Positions 54,021-62,261 of a stretch of DNA of 64,000 nucleotides are shown in pieces. The notes beneath the pieces are model-generated. The model saw nothing but the letters and a program-made list of their open reading frames with translations, did no database searches and had not been told where the DNA came from. Made by a program: the position numbers and the translations under genes. Source of the stretch: CBDCME01 sp965218865 (GTDB lineage Bacteria; Pseudomonadota; Alphaproteobacteria; JAAXGF01); contig CBDCME010000043.1 in assembly GCA_965218865.1 (NCBI GenBank), forward strand, positions 124,001 through 188,000, written 5' to 3'. The stretch's first letter is position 1; every line of letters begins with the position of its first letter.

Positions 54021-55398
54021 TTATTCCAACGGCTCCAAATCACCCAACATCGTCGGAATCAACTCGGTAAACCGTCGGGTGAATGTGCATCGCGCGTTGT
54101 ATCACCGTGTAAGGGGGCGTCGGCGTACATGACATCGAGAAGAGAGTGGATAATCTCATCGCCGCCGATGCCAAGGATCGAGGCGCCAAGAATTCTCTCA
54201 CTCTTCGCGTCGACTAGAATCTTCATGAACCCTTGGGTCTCGCTGCGTTCGCGTGCACGCCCGACACGCGTCATCATCATCTTGCCGACCAGCGCACCGC
54301 GGCCCGAGGCGCGGACCTGGCGTTCGGTCATGCCAACCCGTCCCAAGGGCGGATCGACGAACAATCCATAGGTTATGATGCGGTCGGACACGCGCCTGGG
54401 GTCGTCGTCGAACATGTTGGCCGCGAGGACTTCGTAGTCATTGTAAGAGGTGTGGGTGAAGGCGCCACGGCCGTTCATGTCACCCATGGCCCAAATCCCT
54501 GGCACATTGGTTCCGAGCGCGTCGTCAACGACCACGAAGCCACGCTCGTCGGTTTCGACCCCGGCCGCGTCGAGACCCAGGTCGTGGGTGTTGGGTTGGC
54601 GGCCGACGGCGAGCAGGACGTGGCTGCAGAGGAATGCCTCCGCACCCGGCTCGCACGCCGCCGTGACCGCGATGTCGGCGCCGCGCCGTTCGAATCCGAC
54701 GCATTCCGAGTTGACGCGCACGTCAACACCCTCACCTTCAAGAATTTCCTTCACCGCCGCCGAGACATCCTCGTCCTCACGCGCGATAACGCGGGGGCCG
54801 CGCTGAAGCACGGTGACGCGGCTGCCGAAGCGCCGGTAGATCTGGGCGAATTCAAGCCCAATATAGCTGCCGCCGACGACAACGAGGTGGTCGGGAAGAA
54901 AATCGACCTCCAGCATGCTGGAGTTGGTCAGGTAGGGGATGTCGTTGACCCCGGGCATATCGGGGATGGTGGCCCGTCCGCCAACGTTGAGTACGATCTT
55001 CCCGGCCTCCAGCAGATCCCCCATTGACGCGGACCGACTTGGCGCTCTCCATGCGGCCATGGCCCTCGAATACAGTCAGGTTTTCCATGGTCTTGAGCCA
55101 ATTCGTGACGCCGCCGTTAGAATGCTTGACGATGGCATCCTTTCGGGACTTGACCTGCTTCATATCGACCTTGATCTGCCCCTCTATGGTGACCCCGAAA
55201 TCGCCGCCGCATCGGGCCACATGCGCGGCCCGCGCGCTCGCCACCAGTGCCTTGGTTGGGATACAGCCAACGTTGACGCAAGTGCCGCCGAATAGTTTCC
55301 TTTCAATGATCGCCGTTTTCATGCCCTCTCGGGTCATCCGTTGCGCCAGCGACGGCCCCGACTGGCCGGTGCCGATGATGATGGCATCGAATTTCTTA
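54021..55398 (-). pseudogene. FAD-dependent disulfide oxidoreductase (mercuric-reductase-like), broken
   Basis: Visible parts: KKFDAIIIGTGQSGPSLAQR (FAD site), redox pair in GGTCVNVGCIPTK, NAD site VVVGGSYIGLEFAQIYRR, GDMNGRGAFTHTSYND and the dimerisation end IHPTV, LIPTMLGDLEPLE. Indels are visible near 54076, 54116 and 55020, and the gene is cut from its first three codons by IS630 copy 5. The start (ATG ACT AAG AAA TTC) is at 57224-57231 beyond an inversion. Formerly downstream of and operonic with the YHS gene. Confidence 0.88.
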
Positions 55399-55410
55399 TA
55401 CCAACCGCCC

Positions 55411-56017
55411 TTAACATTGCCTTGTGCGAGCCCACGCTCTGAGGCCGATGGACATGATCTTCCAAGGTTGGTCGGTCAGGTTGTTCCAGGCTTGGCAAGA
55501 GGCCTCGACGATGGCTTCATAGGAGTCGAAGACAACGATTGGAGAGCCAGTTCTGGCGGAGGTATTGCCCGACATTTTCGGCGGGATTGAGCTCCGGGGA
55601 CTTGGGTGGCAAAGGCACGAGGGAGATGTTCTCCGGGATGCCGAGTTTGGCAGTGGTGTGCCATGCGGCTTGGTCGAGCAGCACGACGGCATGGGCGTTT
55701 GGGGCAACGGCCCGGCTGATTTCCTCGAGATGCAGGTCCATGGCTTCAGTATTGGCGCGCGGCATGACCAGCGCCGCGCCCTCACCGCGCTCGGGGCAGA
55801 TGGCGCCGAAGAGATACGCCGAAGAGGTCCGTAGGTCCTTGACCTGGCGCGGGCGCGATCCCTTTGGGGCCCACTGGCGCACCAGGCTGTTCTTCTGGCC
55901 GACGCGCATTTCATCTTGAAACCAAACCTCGATGGGCGTGTCCGGTGGCTGTGCCGCTACGATTTTCGCCAAGTGTTCGGGAAAACTTTTTTTTAAATTC
56001 CTCCTGTGCCCGCGCAT
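55411..56017 (-). pseudogene. IS630 transposase orfB, copy 5 (frameshifted)
   Basis: The frame changes after WLSNR because of one extra base near 55535, after the last catalytic Glu, so only the C-terminal tail is affected. Confidence 0.85.
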
Positions 56018-56477
56018 CCTGGCCGACGTGGCGCGGGCGCGCGGAAATATGCGAGAACCCGAGCGCGGCCAGCAGCTTGCCGACGCTCCGCTCGTGATAG
56101 TCCACGCCGAAGCGCGTTCGGATCAGTTGCTTGAGATCGATGCAGCGCCAGCGCACGACCCCATCCCGTTCGGGATCGGGACCGGCCTCGATAGCCCGCG
56201 AAAGCGCCGCCATTTGCGACGGCGTCAACCGACGCAACGCCCCGTTCGGCTTGCGGTCGATCAGACCGGCCGGACCTCCCGCGTTGAACCGGTGAACCCA
56301 GTCCCGCAACGTCTGCCGATCCATGCCGCCAATACCCGCCGCGCACGCTCGATCCATCCCATCGTAGATGGCCGCCATCGACAAAAGCCGTCGCGCCTGG
56401 TTCCCATCATCGCTCCGTGCCGCAAGAACATGGACTCTTTCAGCATCAAAGTCGTTTCGCAAAGGAATCGTTGGCAT
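55911..56477 (-). CDS. IS630 transposase orfA, copy 5
   Basis: 188 aa, intact (one change, ERVHVLAARS). Confidence 0.82.
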   Translation of the reverse strand: MPTIPLRNDFDAERVHVLAARSDDGNQARRLLSMAAIYDGMDRACAAGIGGMDRQTLRDWVHRFNAGGPAGLIDRKPNGALRRLTPSQMAALSRAIEAGPDPERDGVVRWRCIDLKQLIRTRFGVDYHERSVGKLLAALGFSHISARPRHVGQDARAQEEFKKKFSRTLGENRSGTATGHAHRGLVSR

Positions 56478-56721
56478 TGAACACACTCCCTTGTTGCCAA
56501 CAACCTTGAATCACACAAAACCTAGCGTGTAAACCTTTGCGCGAGTCAAACTCTGGGGCGGTTGGTATCAGGTCCTCCGGTCCATAACCCGCGGCTATCA
56601 AATTGAAAGCCAAACAATATTTGCGAAAGTCGTTTTTCCACCGCACTATGCCTTGACACCGACATGGTTGCGGACGGCAACTCGGATGTCTGCGACATGA
56701 CCAAGGAAGGGGAGAAGTACT

Positions 56722-57168
56722 ATGGCGTCAAAAACCAATGTTTCTAGCGGATTGACGTAGCAGGGTTTTGGCCTTGCGGTTCACGGTTACGATGTAGTCT
56801 CTTATTTCACTCAAGGCCAACCGGCGGTTGGCAGCGCGAAATACGCGACTTCCTACAATGAAGCCTCCTACCAATTCGCGAGCGAAAACAATCTCAAGGC
56901 ATTTGAAAACGATCCGGAGAAGTATGCGCCTCAGTATGGAGGCTTCTGCGCCTTTGGTGCGGCCGAGGGCGGCAAGTTCGACGGCGACCCGCGAGTCTGG
57001 AAGATTGTGGATGGCAAGCTCTACCTCAATCTCAACGAGGGTGTTCAGAAGCTTTGGCGCGAAAATATACCCCTTCACATTGAGATTGCCGATCATAATT
57101 GGCCGAAGATCGCCGCTAAGCCTACCGTGGAGCTGGATCCCAAATTGCCTCCCAAGAAGCTGAGTTAA
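56722..57168 (+). pseudogene. YHS-domain protein with in-frame stop
   Basis: Reads MASKTNVSSGLT-TAG-QGFGLAVHGYDVVSY then FTQGQPAVGSAKYATSYNEA, ENDPEKYAPQYGGFCAFGAA and DPRVWKIVDGKLYLNLN; a complete YHS metal-binding domain preceded by an amber codon at codon 13. No alternative start lies between the stop and the domain. In the pre-inversion arrangement it was 55 bases upstream of the oxidoreductase on the same strand. RBS GGAAGGGGAG is good. Confidence 0.8.
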
Positions 57169-57223
57169 TCACTCACGGCAGGGGCCCGGTCCCGCCATTA
57201 TTTTGGCAAAAGGGGAGTGGGAC

Positions 57224-57231
57224 ATGACTAA
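57224..57231 (+). pseudogene. detached start of the FAD oxidoreductase gene
   Basis: AAAAGGGGAGTGGGAC-ATGACTAA runs into IS630 copy 6. Joined to GAAATTCGATGCC at 55395 (minus strand) it gives MTKKFDAIIIGTG with a strong RBS. Confidence 0.88.
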
Positions 57232-57321
57232 TACCAACCGCCCTAGAGTTTGACTCGCGCAAAGGTTTACACGCTAGGTTTTGTGTGATTCAAGGTTGTT
57301 GGCAACAAGGGAGTGTGTTCA

Positions 57322-57888
57322 ATGCCAACGATTCCTTTGCGAAACGACTTTGATGCTGAAAGAGTCCGTGTTCTTGCGGCACGGAGCGATGATGGGAACC
57401 AGGCGCGACGGCTTTTGTCGATGGCGGCCATCTACGATGGGATGGATCGAGCGTGCGCGGCGGGTATTGGCGGCATGGATCGGCAGACGTTGCGGGACTG
57501 GGTTCACCGGTTCAACGCGGGAGGTCCGGCCGGTCTGATCGACCGCAAGCCGAACGGGGCGTTGCGTCGGTTGACGCCGTCGCAAATGGCGGCGCTTTCG
57601 CGGGCTATCGAGGCCGGTCCCGATCCCGAACGGGATGGGGTCGTGCGCTGGCGCTGCATCGATCTCAAGCAACTGATCCGAACGCGCTTCGGCGTGGACT
57701 ATCACGAGCGGAGCGTCGGCAAGCTGCTGGCCGCGCTCGGGTTCTCGCATATTTCCGCGCGCCCGCGCCACGTCGGCCAGGATGCGCGGGCACAGGAGGA
57801 ATTTAAAAAAAAGTTTTCCCGAACACTTGGCGAAAATCGTAGCGGCACAGCCACCGGACACGCCCATCGAGGTTTGGTTTCAAGATGA
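57322..57888 (+). CDS. IS630 transposase orfA, copy 6
   Basis: 188 aa, intact and identical to copies 1, 3 and 4. Confidence 0.85.
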   Translation: MPTIPLRNDFDAERVRVLAARSDDGNQARRLLSMAAIYDGMDRACAAGIGGMDRQTLRDWVHRFNAGGPAGLIDRKPNGALRRLTPSQMAALSRAIEAGPDPERDGVVRWRCIDLKQLIRTRFGVDYHERSVGKLLAALGFSHISARPRHVGQDARAQEEFKKKFSRTLGENRSGTATGHAHRGLVSR

Positions 57889-58387
57889 AATGCGCGTCGG
57901 CCAGAAGAACAGCCTGGTGCGCCAGTGGGCCCCAAAGGGATCGCGCCCGCGCCAGGTCAAGGACCTACGGACCTCTTCGGCGTATCTCTTCGGCGCCATC
58001 TGCCCCGAGCGCGGTGAGGGCGCGGCGCTGGTCATGCCGCGCGCCAATACTGAAGCCATGGACCTGCATCTCGAGGAAATCAGCCGGGCCGTTGCCCCAA
58101 ACGCCCATGCCGTCGTGCTGCTCGACCAAGCCGCATGGCACACCACTGCCAAACTCGGCATCCCGGAGAACATCTCCCTCGTGCCTTTGCCACCCAAGTC
58201 CCCGGAGCTCAATCCCGCCGAAAATGTCTGGCAATACCTCCGCCAGAACTGGCTCTCCAATCGTGTCTTCGACTCCTATGAAGCCATCGTCGAGGCCTCT
58301 TGCCAAGCCTGGAACAACCTGACCGACCAACCTTGGAAGATCATGTCCATCGGCCTCAGAGCGTGGGATCGCACAAGTCAATGTTAA
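57782..58387 (+). CDS. IS630 transposase orfB, copy 6
   Basis: 201 aa, intact; ends AWDRTSQC like copy 3. Confidence 0.85.
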   Translation: MRGHRRNLKKSFPEHLAKIVAAQPPDTPIEVWFQDEMRVGQKNSLVRQWAPKGSRPRQVKDLRTSSAYLFGAICPERGEGAALVMPRANTEAMDLHLEEISRAVAPNAHAVVLLDQAAWHTTAKLGIPENISLVPLPPKSPELNPAENVWQYLRQNWLSNRVFDSYEAIVEASCQAWNNLTDQPWKIMSIGLRAWDRTSQC

Positions 58388-58403
58388 GGGTGGTTGGTAT
58401 GAG

Positions 58404-58622
58404 ATAGAAATTGGTGCGGTATTTCTTGTCTGTCCGCCAATCCACGAACGTCACCCAGTCCCTCGTGCGATCTTCCCATTGGCCGCGCCATACCGCGCAG
58501 CCTGTTCGTTGCCATCCGGCGCTTGATTGCCGGCCCGCGCCCGGCCCCTTGCCGCCATGACGGCGCTCGATCCCGCGGCATTCAGGTTGGCCGATGGCAG
58601 CCGCCCCGTTCGAAATTTTTGG
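58404..58622 (-). pseudogene. unrecognised gene remnant upstream of the old YHS operon
   Basis: An open frame with a good RBS starts MANQKFRTGRLPSANLNAAG at 58622 and stops after about 55 codons. Another frame nearby reads WRGQWEDRTRDWVTFVDWRT and, across the reverted inversion junction, DKKYRTNFYLRSSGP-stop. The second has coding character. One frameshift would join the two. Family not recognised. Confidence 0.4.
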
Positions 58623-58804
58623 TTGGCCATTCCCCTATTATTTCCTTCAAACCAAATCATCAAGGTAGTATGGCCAAATCATCAAGGTAGTATGGGTTAA
58701 ATTCTCGAATTTAGGGTTTCCGAGGACTTGGTTGTATCAATCAGAGTGTGCTCTGTGCTGAATTGGCGCCGCTGAATTCGGTAATTTGGGTTACGCGAGA
58801 GACG

Positions 58805-59908
58805 ATGAAGAAGCACGTTGCGATCGTTCTGGCCTGTCTTTTCGCGGCCGCGCCGTCGCCCGCGGAGAACCTTTTTTCCGCGCCGATTGGAGATCCGGGG
58901 ACCACCTACAACGTTGCCCGGGAGTTCGACAGATTGGTCCTCCTGTTGTCGGACGATATTCTGAGAGACCTGGTTTGCCGCGTCACCTACGAGCGCTACA
59001 CGCCGGGGGCCCTCGGCTCGGCGCTCAACCTGCCGAGAGCCGAGATCCTACGGCGTCTCGAGACCTTGCGCGGCTGGGGCCTGGCACGCCTGATACCATG
59101 GCAAGGGGGACACATGGTCGTCGAGCCGGTGCCCGGGCCCGGCGCGCGAACACTCCGTCGCTGGGCGGCGCGATATTGCCCCCTGGGCGACGCCTGTGGG
59201 CGACCCGAGGCGCAAAGATATGGTGGGGAGAGGCAAAAAATAACGGTAACGTTAGGCGGCCCCGCCGGCGCCCGACCTCAATCTTCGCCACGAACGCCCT
59301 ATTTCGACCGTTTCGAGGAGGCTTCCAAGCGGACCGACAAGATTAACGTTCAGGCGATTCCGTCGAACAAGAGACTGTTCGTCGCCATTCCGTTGCCCGA
59401 CAACATACGCGAGCAGCTCGCGAGTATGTCCGCCGATGTAGCGGGGGCGCGCTGGCTGCCGAGGGAACAAATGCACCTGACCTTGCGGTTCATCGGCGAG
59501 GTCGACCGGGCGACGTTCAGGGCTATCGCCAGCGCCCTAAAGGGCATTAGCCAGACGTCGTTTCGGCTTAAACTCATTGGCGTCGGTTATTTTCCGAACG
59601 CTCGCAGGCCAAGGGTCATTTGGGTCGGGGTCAACGATGAACTCAAGCTTGAGCGCCTAAACGGCAAGGTCGAGGCGATACTCAGGGAGGTGGGGTTGCC
59701 CTCGGAAAACCGGAAGTACAAGCCCCATGTCGCCCTCGCGCGTCTGAAGTCCCCGTCAAAGGAGAAGGTCAGGGACTTTCTGGTGACCCACGCCCGATTT
59801 AAATCCCAGACATTTTCGGTCGAGGGATTCAACCTGTATTCCAGCCAGCTTGGCGCCTCCGGCGCCGTACACACGATCGAGGCCGCCTTTGCCTTCGAAG
59901 GAACGTGA
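58805..59908 (+). CDS. exported winged-helix / ThpR (2H phosphoesterase) fusion
   Basis: 367 aa. Signal peptide (HVAIVLACLFAAAPSPAE). Residues about 39-131 are the same ArsR-like winged helix as at 39338 (FDRLVLLLSDDILRDLVCRV, EILRRLETLRGWGL) ending RRWAARYCPLGDACGRP. Residues about 188-365 form a full RNA 2',3'-cyclic phosphodiesterase-like domain with both H-x-T/A-x motifs (HLTLRFIGEV and HVALAR). ThpR normally acts in the cytoplasm on RNA ends, so a signal peptide is odd. A linker with a GAGGAGG sequence at about 59317 may mark an old RBS of a free ThpR. ATG at 58805; the frame is open 57 bases upstream. Confidence 0.85.
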   Translation: MKKHVAIVLACLFAAAPSPAENLFSAPIGDPGTTYNVAREFDRLVLLLSDDILRDLVCRVTYERYTPGALGSALNLPRAEILRRLETLRGWGLARLIPWQGGHMVVEPVPGPGARTLRRWAARYCPLGDACGRPEAQRYGGERQKITVTLGGPAGARPQSSPRTPYFDRFEEASKRTDKINVQAIPSNKRLFVAIPLPDNIREQLASMSADVAGARWLPREQMHLTLRFIGEVDRATFRAIASALKGISQTSFRLKLIGVGYFPNARRPRVIWVGVNDELKLERLNGKVEAILREVGLPSENRKYKPHVALARLKSPSKEKVRDFLVTHARFKSQTFSVEGFNLYSSQLGASGAVHTIEAAFAFEGT

Positions 59909-59910
59909 CA

Positions 59911-60046
59911 GTCTGTTCGAAAACTCGCGGCGCCGGCCCTCTCCCCCTCCCGGCCACCCATATCAGCATACTCTCGTGGGTGGCCGGGAGGGGGAGAGGG
60001 CCGGTACAGACGCAAGAAATGCGCGGACGCGCATTTTCGAACAGAC
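59911..60046. repeat. family A hairpin repeat, best copy (136 bp)
   Basis: Outer inverted ends GTCTGTTCGAAAA / TTTTCGAACAGAC. The inner hairpin has 28-bp perfect arms (59933-59960 and 59977-60004; CCGGCCCTCTCCCCCTCCCG begins the left arm) with a 16-base loop. A second small stem (GCGCGGACGCGC) lies near the right end. It starts 3 bases after the ThpR-fusion stop codon. Confidence 0.95.
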
Positions 60047-60395
60047 CCTGAGAACGGCGGTGCAAATCTAAGCCGCGGTTGCTGCCGGACGGACCGGCGG
60101 CGTAAGCAAAAGTCGTAACCTGACGCGGGTCCCTCAACTCGGCGGTCACCCACCACCGCCGAAGGTACCACGCCTAGCCGAATGCCCGCTTCGGGTGTGC
60201 GCCGTGGTAAGGCGGCGATTTTCCAGTGGGTACAAGTCGCGCCCGGCCACCGCTCCAGCCGGAAGCAACCGGAGCAGTCATGGAGGTATGGCTGAAGCCT
60301 TCTGATACCAACCGCCCCAGAGTTTGACTCGCGCAAAGGTTTACACGCTAGGTTTTGTGTGATTCAAGGTTGTTGGCAACAAGGGAGTGTGTTCA

Positions 60396-60962
60396 ATGCC
60401 AACGATTCCTTTGCGAAACGACTTTGATGCTGAAAGAGTCCGTGTTCTTGCGGCACGGAGCGATGATGGGAACCAGGTGCGACGGCTTTTGTCGATGGCG
60501 GCCATCTACGATGGGATGGATCGAGCGTGCGCGGCGGGTATTGGCGGCATGGATCGGCAGACGTTGCGGGACTGGGTTCACCGGTTCAACGCGGGAGGTC
60601 CGGCCGGTCTGATCGACCGCAAGCCGAACGGGGCGTTGCGTCGGTTGACGCCGTCGCAAATGGCGGCGCTTTCGCGGGCTATCGAGGCCGGTCCCGATCC
60701 CGAACGGGATGGGGTCGTGCGCTGGCGCTGCATCGATCTCAAGCAACTGATCCGAACGCGCTTCGGCGTGGACTATCACGAGCGGAGCGTCGGCAAGCTG
60801 CTGGCCGCGCTCGGGTTCTCGCATATTTCCGCGCGCCCGCGCCACGTCGGCCAGGATGCGCGGGCACAGGAGGAATTTAAAAAAAAGTTTTCCCGAACAC
60901 TTGGCGAAAATCGTAGCGGCACAGCCACCGGACACGCCCATCGAGGTTTGGTTTCAAGATGA
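60396..60962 (+). CDS. IS630 transposase orfA, copy 7
   Basis: 188 aa, intact (one change, GNQVRRLLS). Confidence 0.85.
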   Translation: MPTIPLRNDFDAERVRVLAARSDDGNQVRRLLSMAAIYDGMDRACAAGIGGMDRQTLRDWVHRFNAGGPAGLIDRKPNGALRRLTPSQMAALSRAIEAGPDPERDGVVRWRCIDLKQLIRTRFGVDYHERSVGKLLAALGFSHISARPRHVGQDARAQEEFKKKFSRTLGENRSGTATGHAHRGLVSR

Positions 60963-61461
60963 AATGCGCGTCGGCCAGAAGAACAGCCTGGTGCGCCAGT
61001 GGGCCCCAAAGGGATCGCGCCCGCGCCAGGTCAAGGACCTACGGACCTCTTCGGCGTATCTCTTCGGCGCCATCTGCCCCGAGCGCGGTGAGGGCGCGGC
61101 GCTGGTCATGCCGCGCGCCAATACTGAAGCCATGGACCTGCATCTCGAGGAAATCAGCCGGGCCGTTGCCCCAAACGCCCATGCCGTCGTGCTGCTCGAC
61201 CAAGCCGCATGGCACACCACTGCCAAACTCGGCATCCCGGAGAACATCTCCCTCGTGCCTTTGCCACCCAAGTCCCCGGAGCTCAATCCCGCCGAAAATG
61301 TCTGGCAATACCTCCGCCAGAACTGGCTCTCCAATCGTGTCCTCGACTCCTATGAAGCCATCGTCGAGGCCTCTTGCCAAGCCTGGAACAACCTGACCGA
61401 CCAACCTTGGAAGATCATGTCCATCGGCCTCAGAGCGTGGGATCGCACAAGTCAATGTTAA
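60856..61461 (+). CDS. IS630 transposase orfB, copy 7
   Basis: 201 aa, intact (NRVLDSYEA in place of NRVFDSYEA). Confidence 0.85.
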   Translation: MRGHRRNLKKSFPEHLAKIVAAQPPDTPIEVWFQDEMRVGQKNSLVRQWAPKGSRPRQVKDLRTSSAYLFGAICPERGEGAALVMPRANTEAMDLHLEEISRAVAPNAHAVVLLDQAAWHTTAKLGIPENISLVPLPPKSPELNPAENVWQYLRQNWLSNRVLDSYEAIVEASCQAWNNLTDQPWKIMSIGLRAWDRTSQC

Positions 61462-61473
61462 GGGCGGTTGGTA

Positions 61474-61861
61474 TAAGCGCGAAGCCGTGGCCGAGGTGAT
61501 GCGGCTCCGGGCCCGCGGCGTGCGCAACATCGACGTCGGCTGCATGCAGATCAATCTCCATCACCACCCCCGAGCTTTCGATTCTCTGGAAGAAGCCTTC
61601 GATCCGGCCGCGAACATCGCCTACGCCGGCACATTTCTGCGCCGTCTGGAGCGCGAAACGCGGTCCTGGTCGAGGGCCGTCGCGTATTATCACTCGAAAA
61701 CGGCCAACGTCGGAGCCGCATACCGCCAACGCGTGATGGACCTGTGGCCGCAGCTGCGCCGGCGTGCCGCCCTGGCGCTGAGAGCCGAACGGATCGAGGC
61801 CTACAACCAGCGCCGGGCCGAGCGCTTACGCCGGAGCGTTAAGAGACCCCTCGAGGGCTGA
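61474..61861 (+). pseudogene. lytic transglycosylase, C-terminal fragment
   Basis: Open from the IS border: YKREAVAEVMRLRARGVRNI, DVGCMQINLHHHPRAFDSLE, YAGTFLRRLERE, AVAYYHSKTANVGAAYRQRV. This is the second half of a family 1 lytic transglycosylase domain. The first half with the catalytic Glu and the signal peptide is missing. The first in-frame start (GTG 61487) would give a useless 124-aa protein. Confidence 0.85.
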
Positions 61862-62074
61862 CACCGGCAGCCGAAACGTCACGGCGCGGCGCGCCACGTC
61901 GGACAACGCGCCGACGTCGCGATCCCGTTTCGAGGCAATGCACCATCGCCTTGCCGCCGTCTTCCTCGGCCACAACACCGCCGCCAGGCTGCTTCTAAAT
62001 AAAAAAACGCGGCACCGGCCCCCTTGTCTGTTTGGAATATGCGACAGCGGCTCCGAGCGGGGAGGCGATCGCCT
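61862..62074. other. intergenic, nothing recognised
   Basis: Short GC-rich stretch after the transglycosylase fragment, with a weak family A-like string (ACGCGGCACCGGCCCCC) near 62010. No gene. Confidence 0.4.
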
Positions 62075-62183
62075 CTAGTGCATCGACCCAAACGGAGGCG
62101 ACAGCCGAAGTTTGGAAAGTTGATGCATCAACGAGGGCTTAGTGCACGGGGGCGTGAACGAAGTGAATGCGCCGGTGCACTAG
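62075..62183. repeat. MITE-like family B, copy 4 (109 bp)
   Basis: Same orientation as copy 3. Immediately followed by a family A end fragment. Confidence 0.88.
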
Positions 62184-62189
62184 GAGGTT

Positions 62190-62220
62190 CTTGCCGGCGC
62201 CGCGAGTTTTCGAACAGACT
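62190..62220. repeat. family A repeat, end fragment
   Basis: GCCGGCGCCGCGAGTTTTCG then AACAGACTG: one outer end of family A without the central hairpin, 40 bases after the stop side of the phosphofructokinase gene. Confidence 0.7.
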
Positions 62221-62261
62221 GTAGGCTTTATCATCCCTGATCCCGCTGGCGCGCGCTGGCG

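Larger units (their letters stand above)
55399..56567 (-). mobile_element. IS630-family element, copy 5 (1169 bp, defective)
   Basis: Flanks are TTA (55396-55398) and TCA (56568-56570), so the two sides do not match. One extra base near 55535 (GACAACGATTGG) breaks orfB. Partner of copy 6 in the inversion. Confidence 0.93.
56568..57231. other. segment inverted between IS630 copies 5 and 6
   Basis: Bounded by the 5' ends of two IS630 copies in opposite orientation. The flanking trinucleotides mismatch at both copies. Inverting this segment on paper makes copy 5 TAA/TAA and copy 6 TGA/TGA, and rebuilds CTAAG and CTGAG targets and the oxidoreductase start. Confidence 0.88.
57232..58399 (+). mobile_element. 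IS630-family element, copy 6 (1168 bp)
   Basis: Flanks TAA (57229-57231) and TGA (58400-58402) do not match; see the inversion. Confidence 0.94.
60306..61473 (+). mobile_element. IS630-family element, copy 7 (1168 bp)
   Basis: Flanks TGA (60303-60305) and TAA (61474-61476) do not match. The right side cuts a lytic transglycosylase gene whose 5' part is not in the window, so this copy took part in another rearrangement. Confidence 0.94.

Noticed and set aside
57232..61473. Copies 6 and 7 of IS630 as a composite transposon or circle integration (outer flanks TAA/TAA, inner flanks TGA/TGA)
   Set aside because: The pattern fits at first sight, but the left flank of copy 6 belongs to the oxidoreductase start and the right flank of copy 7 to a lytic transglycosylase, so the outer sides were never one site. 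The inversion with copy 5 explains copy 6 fully.
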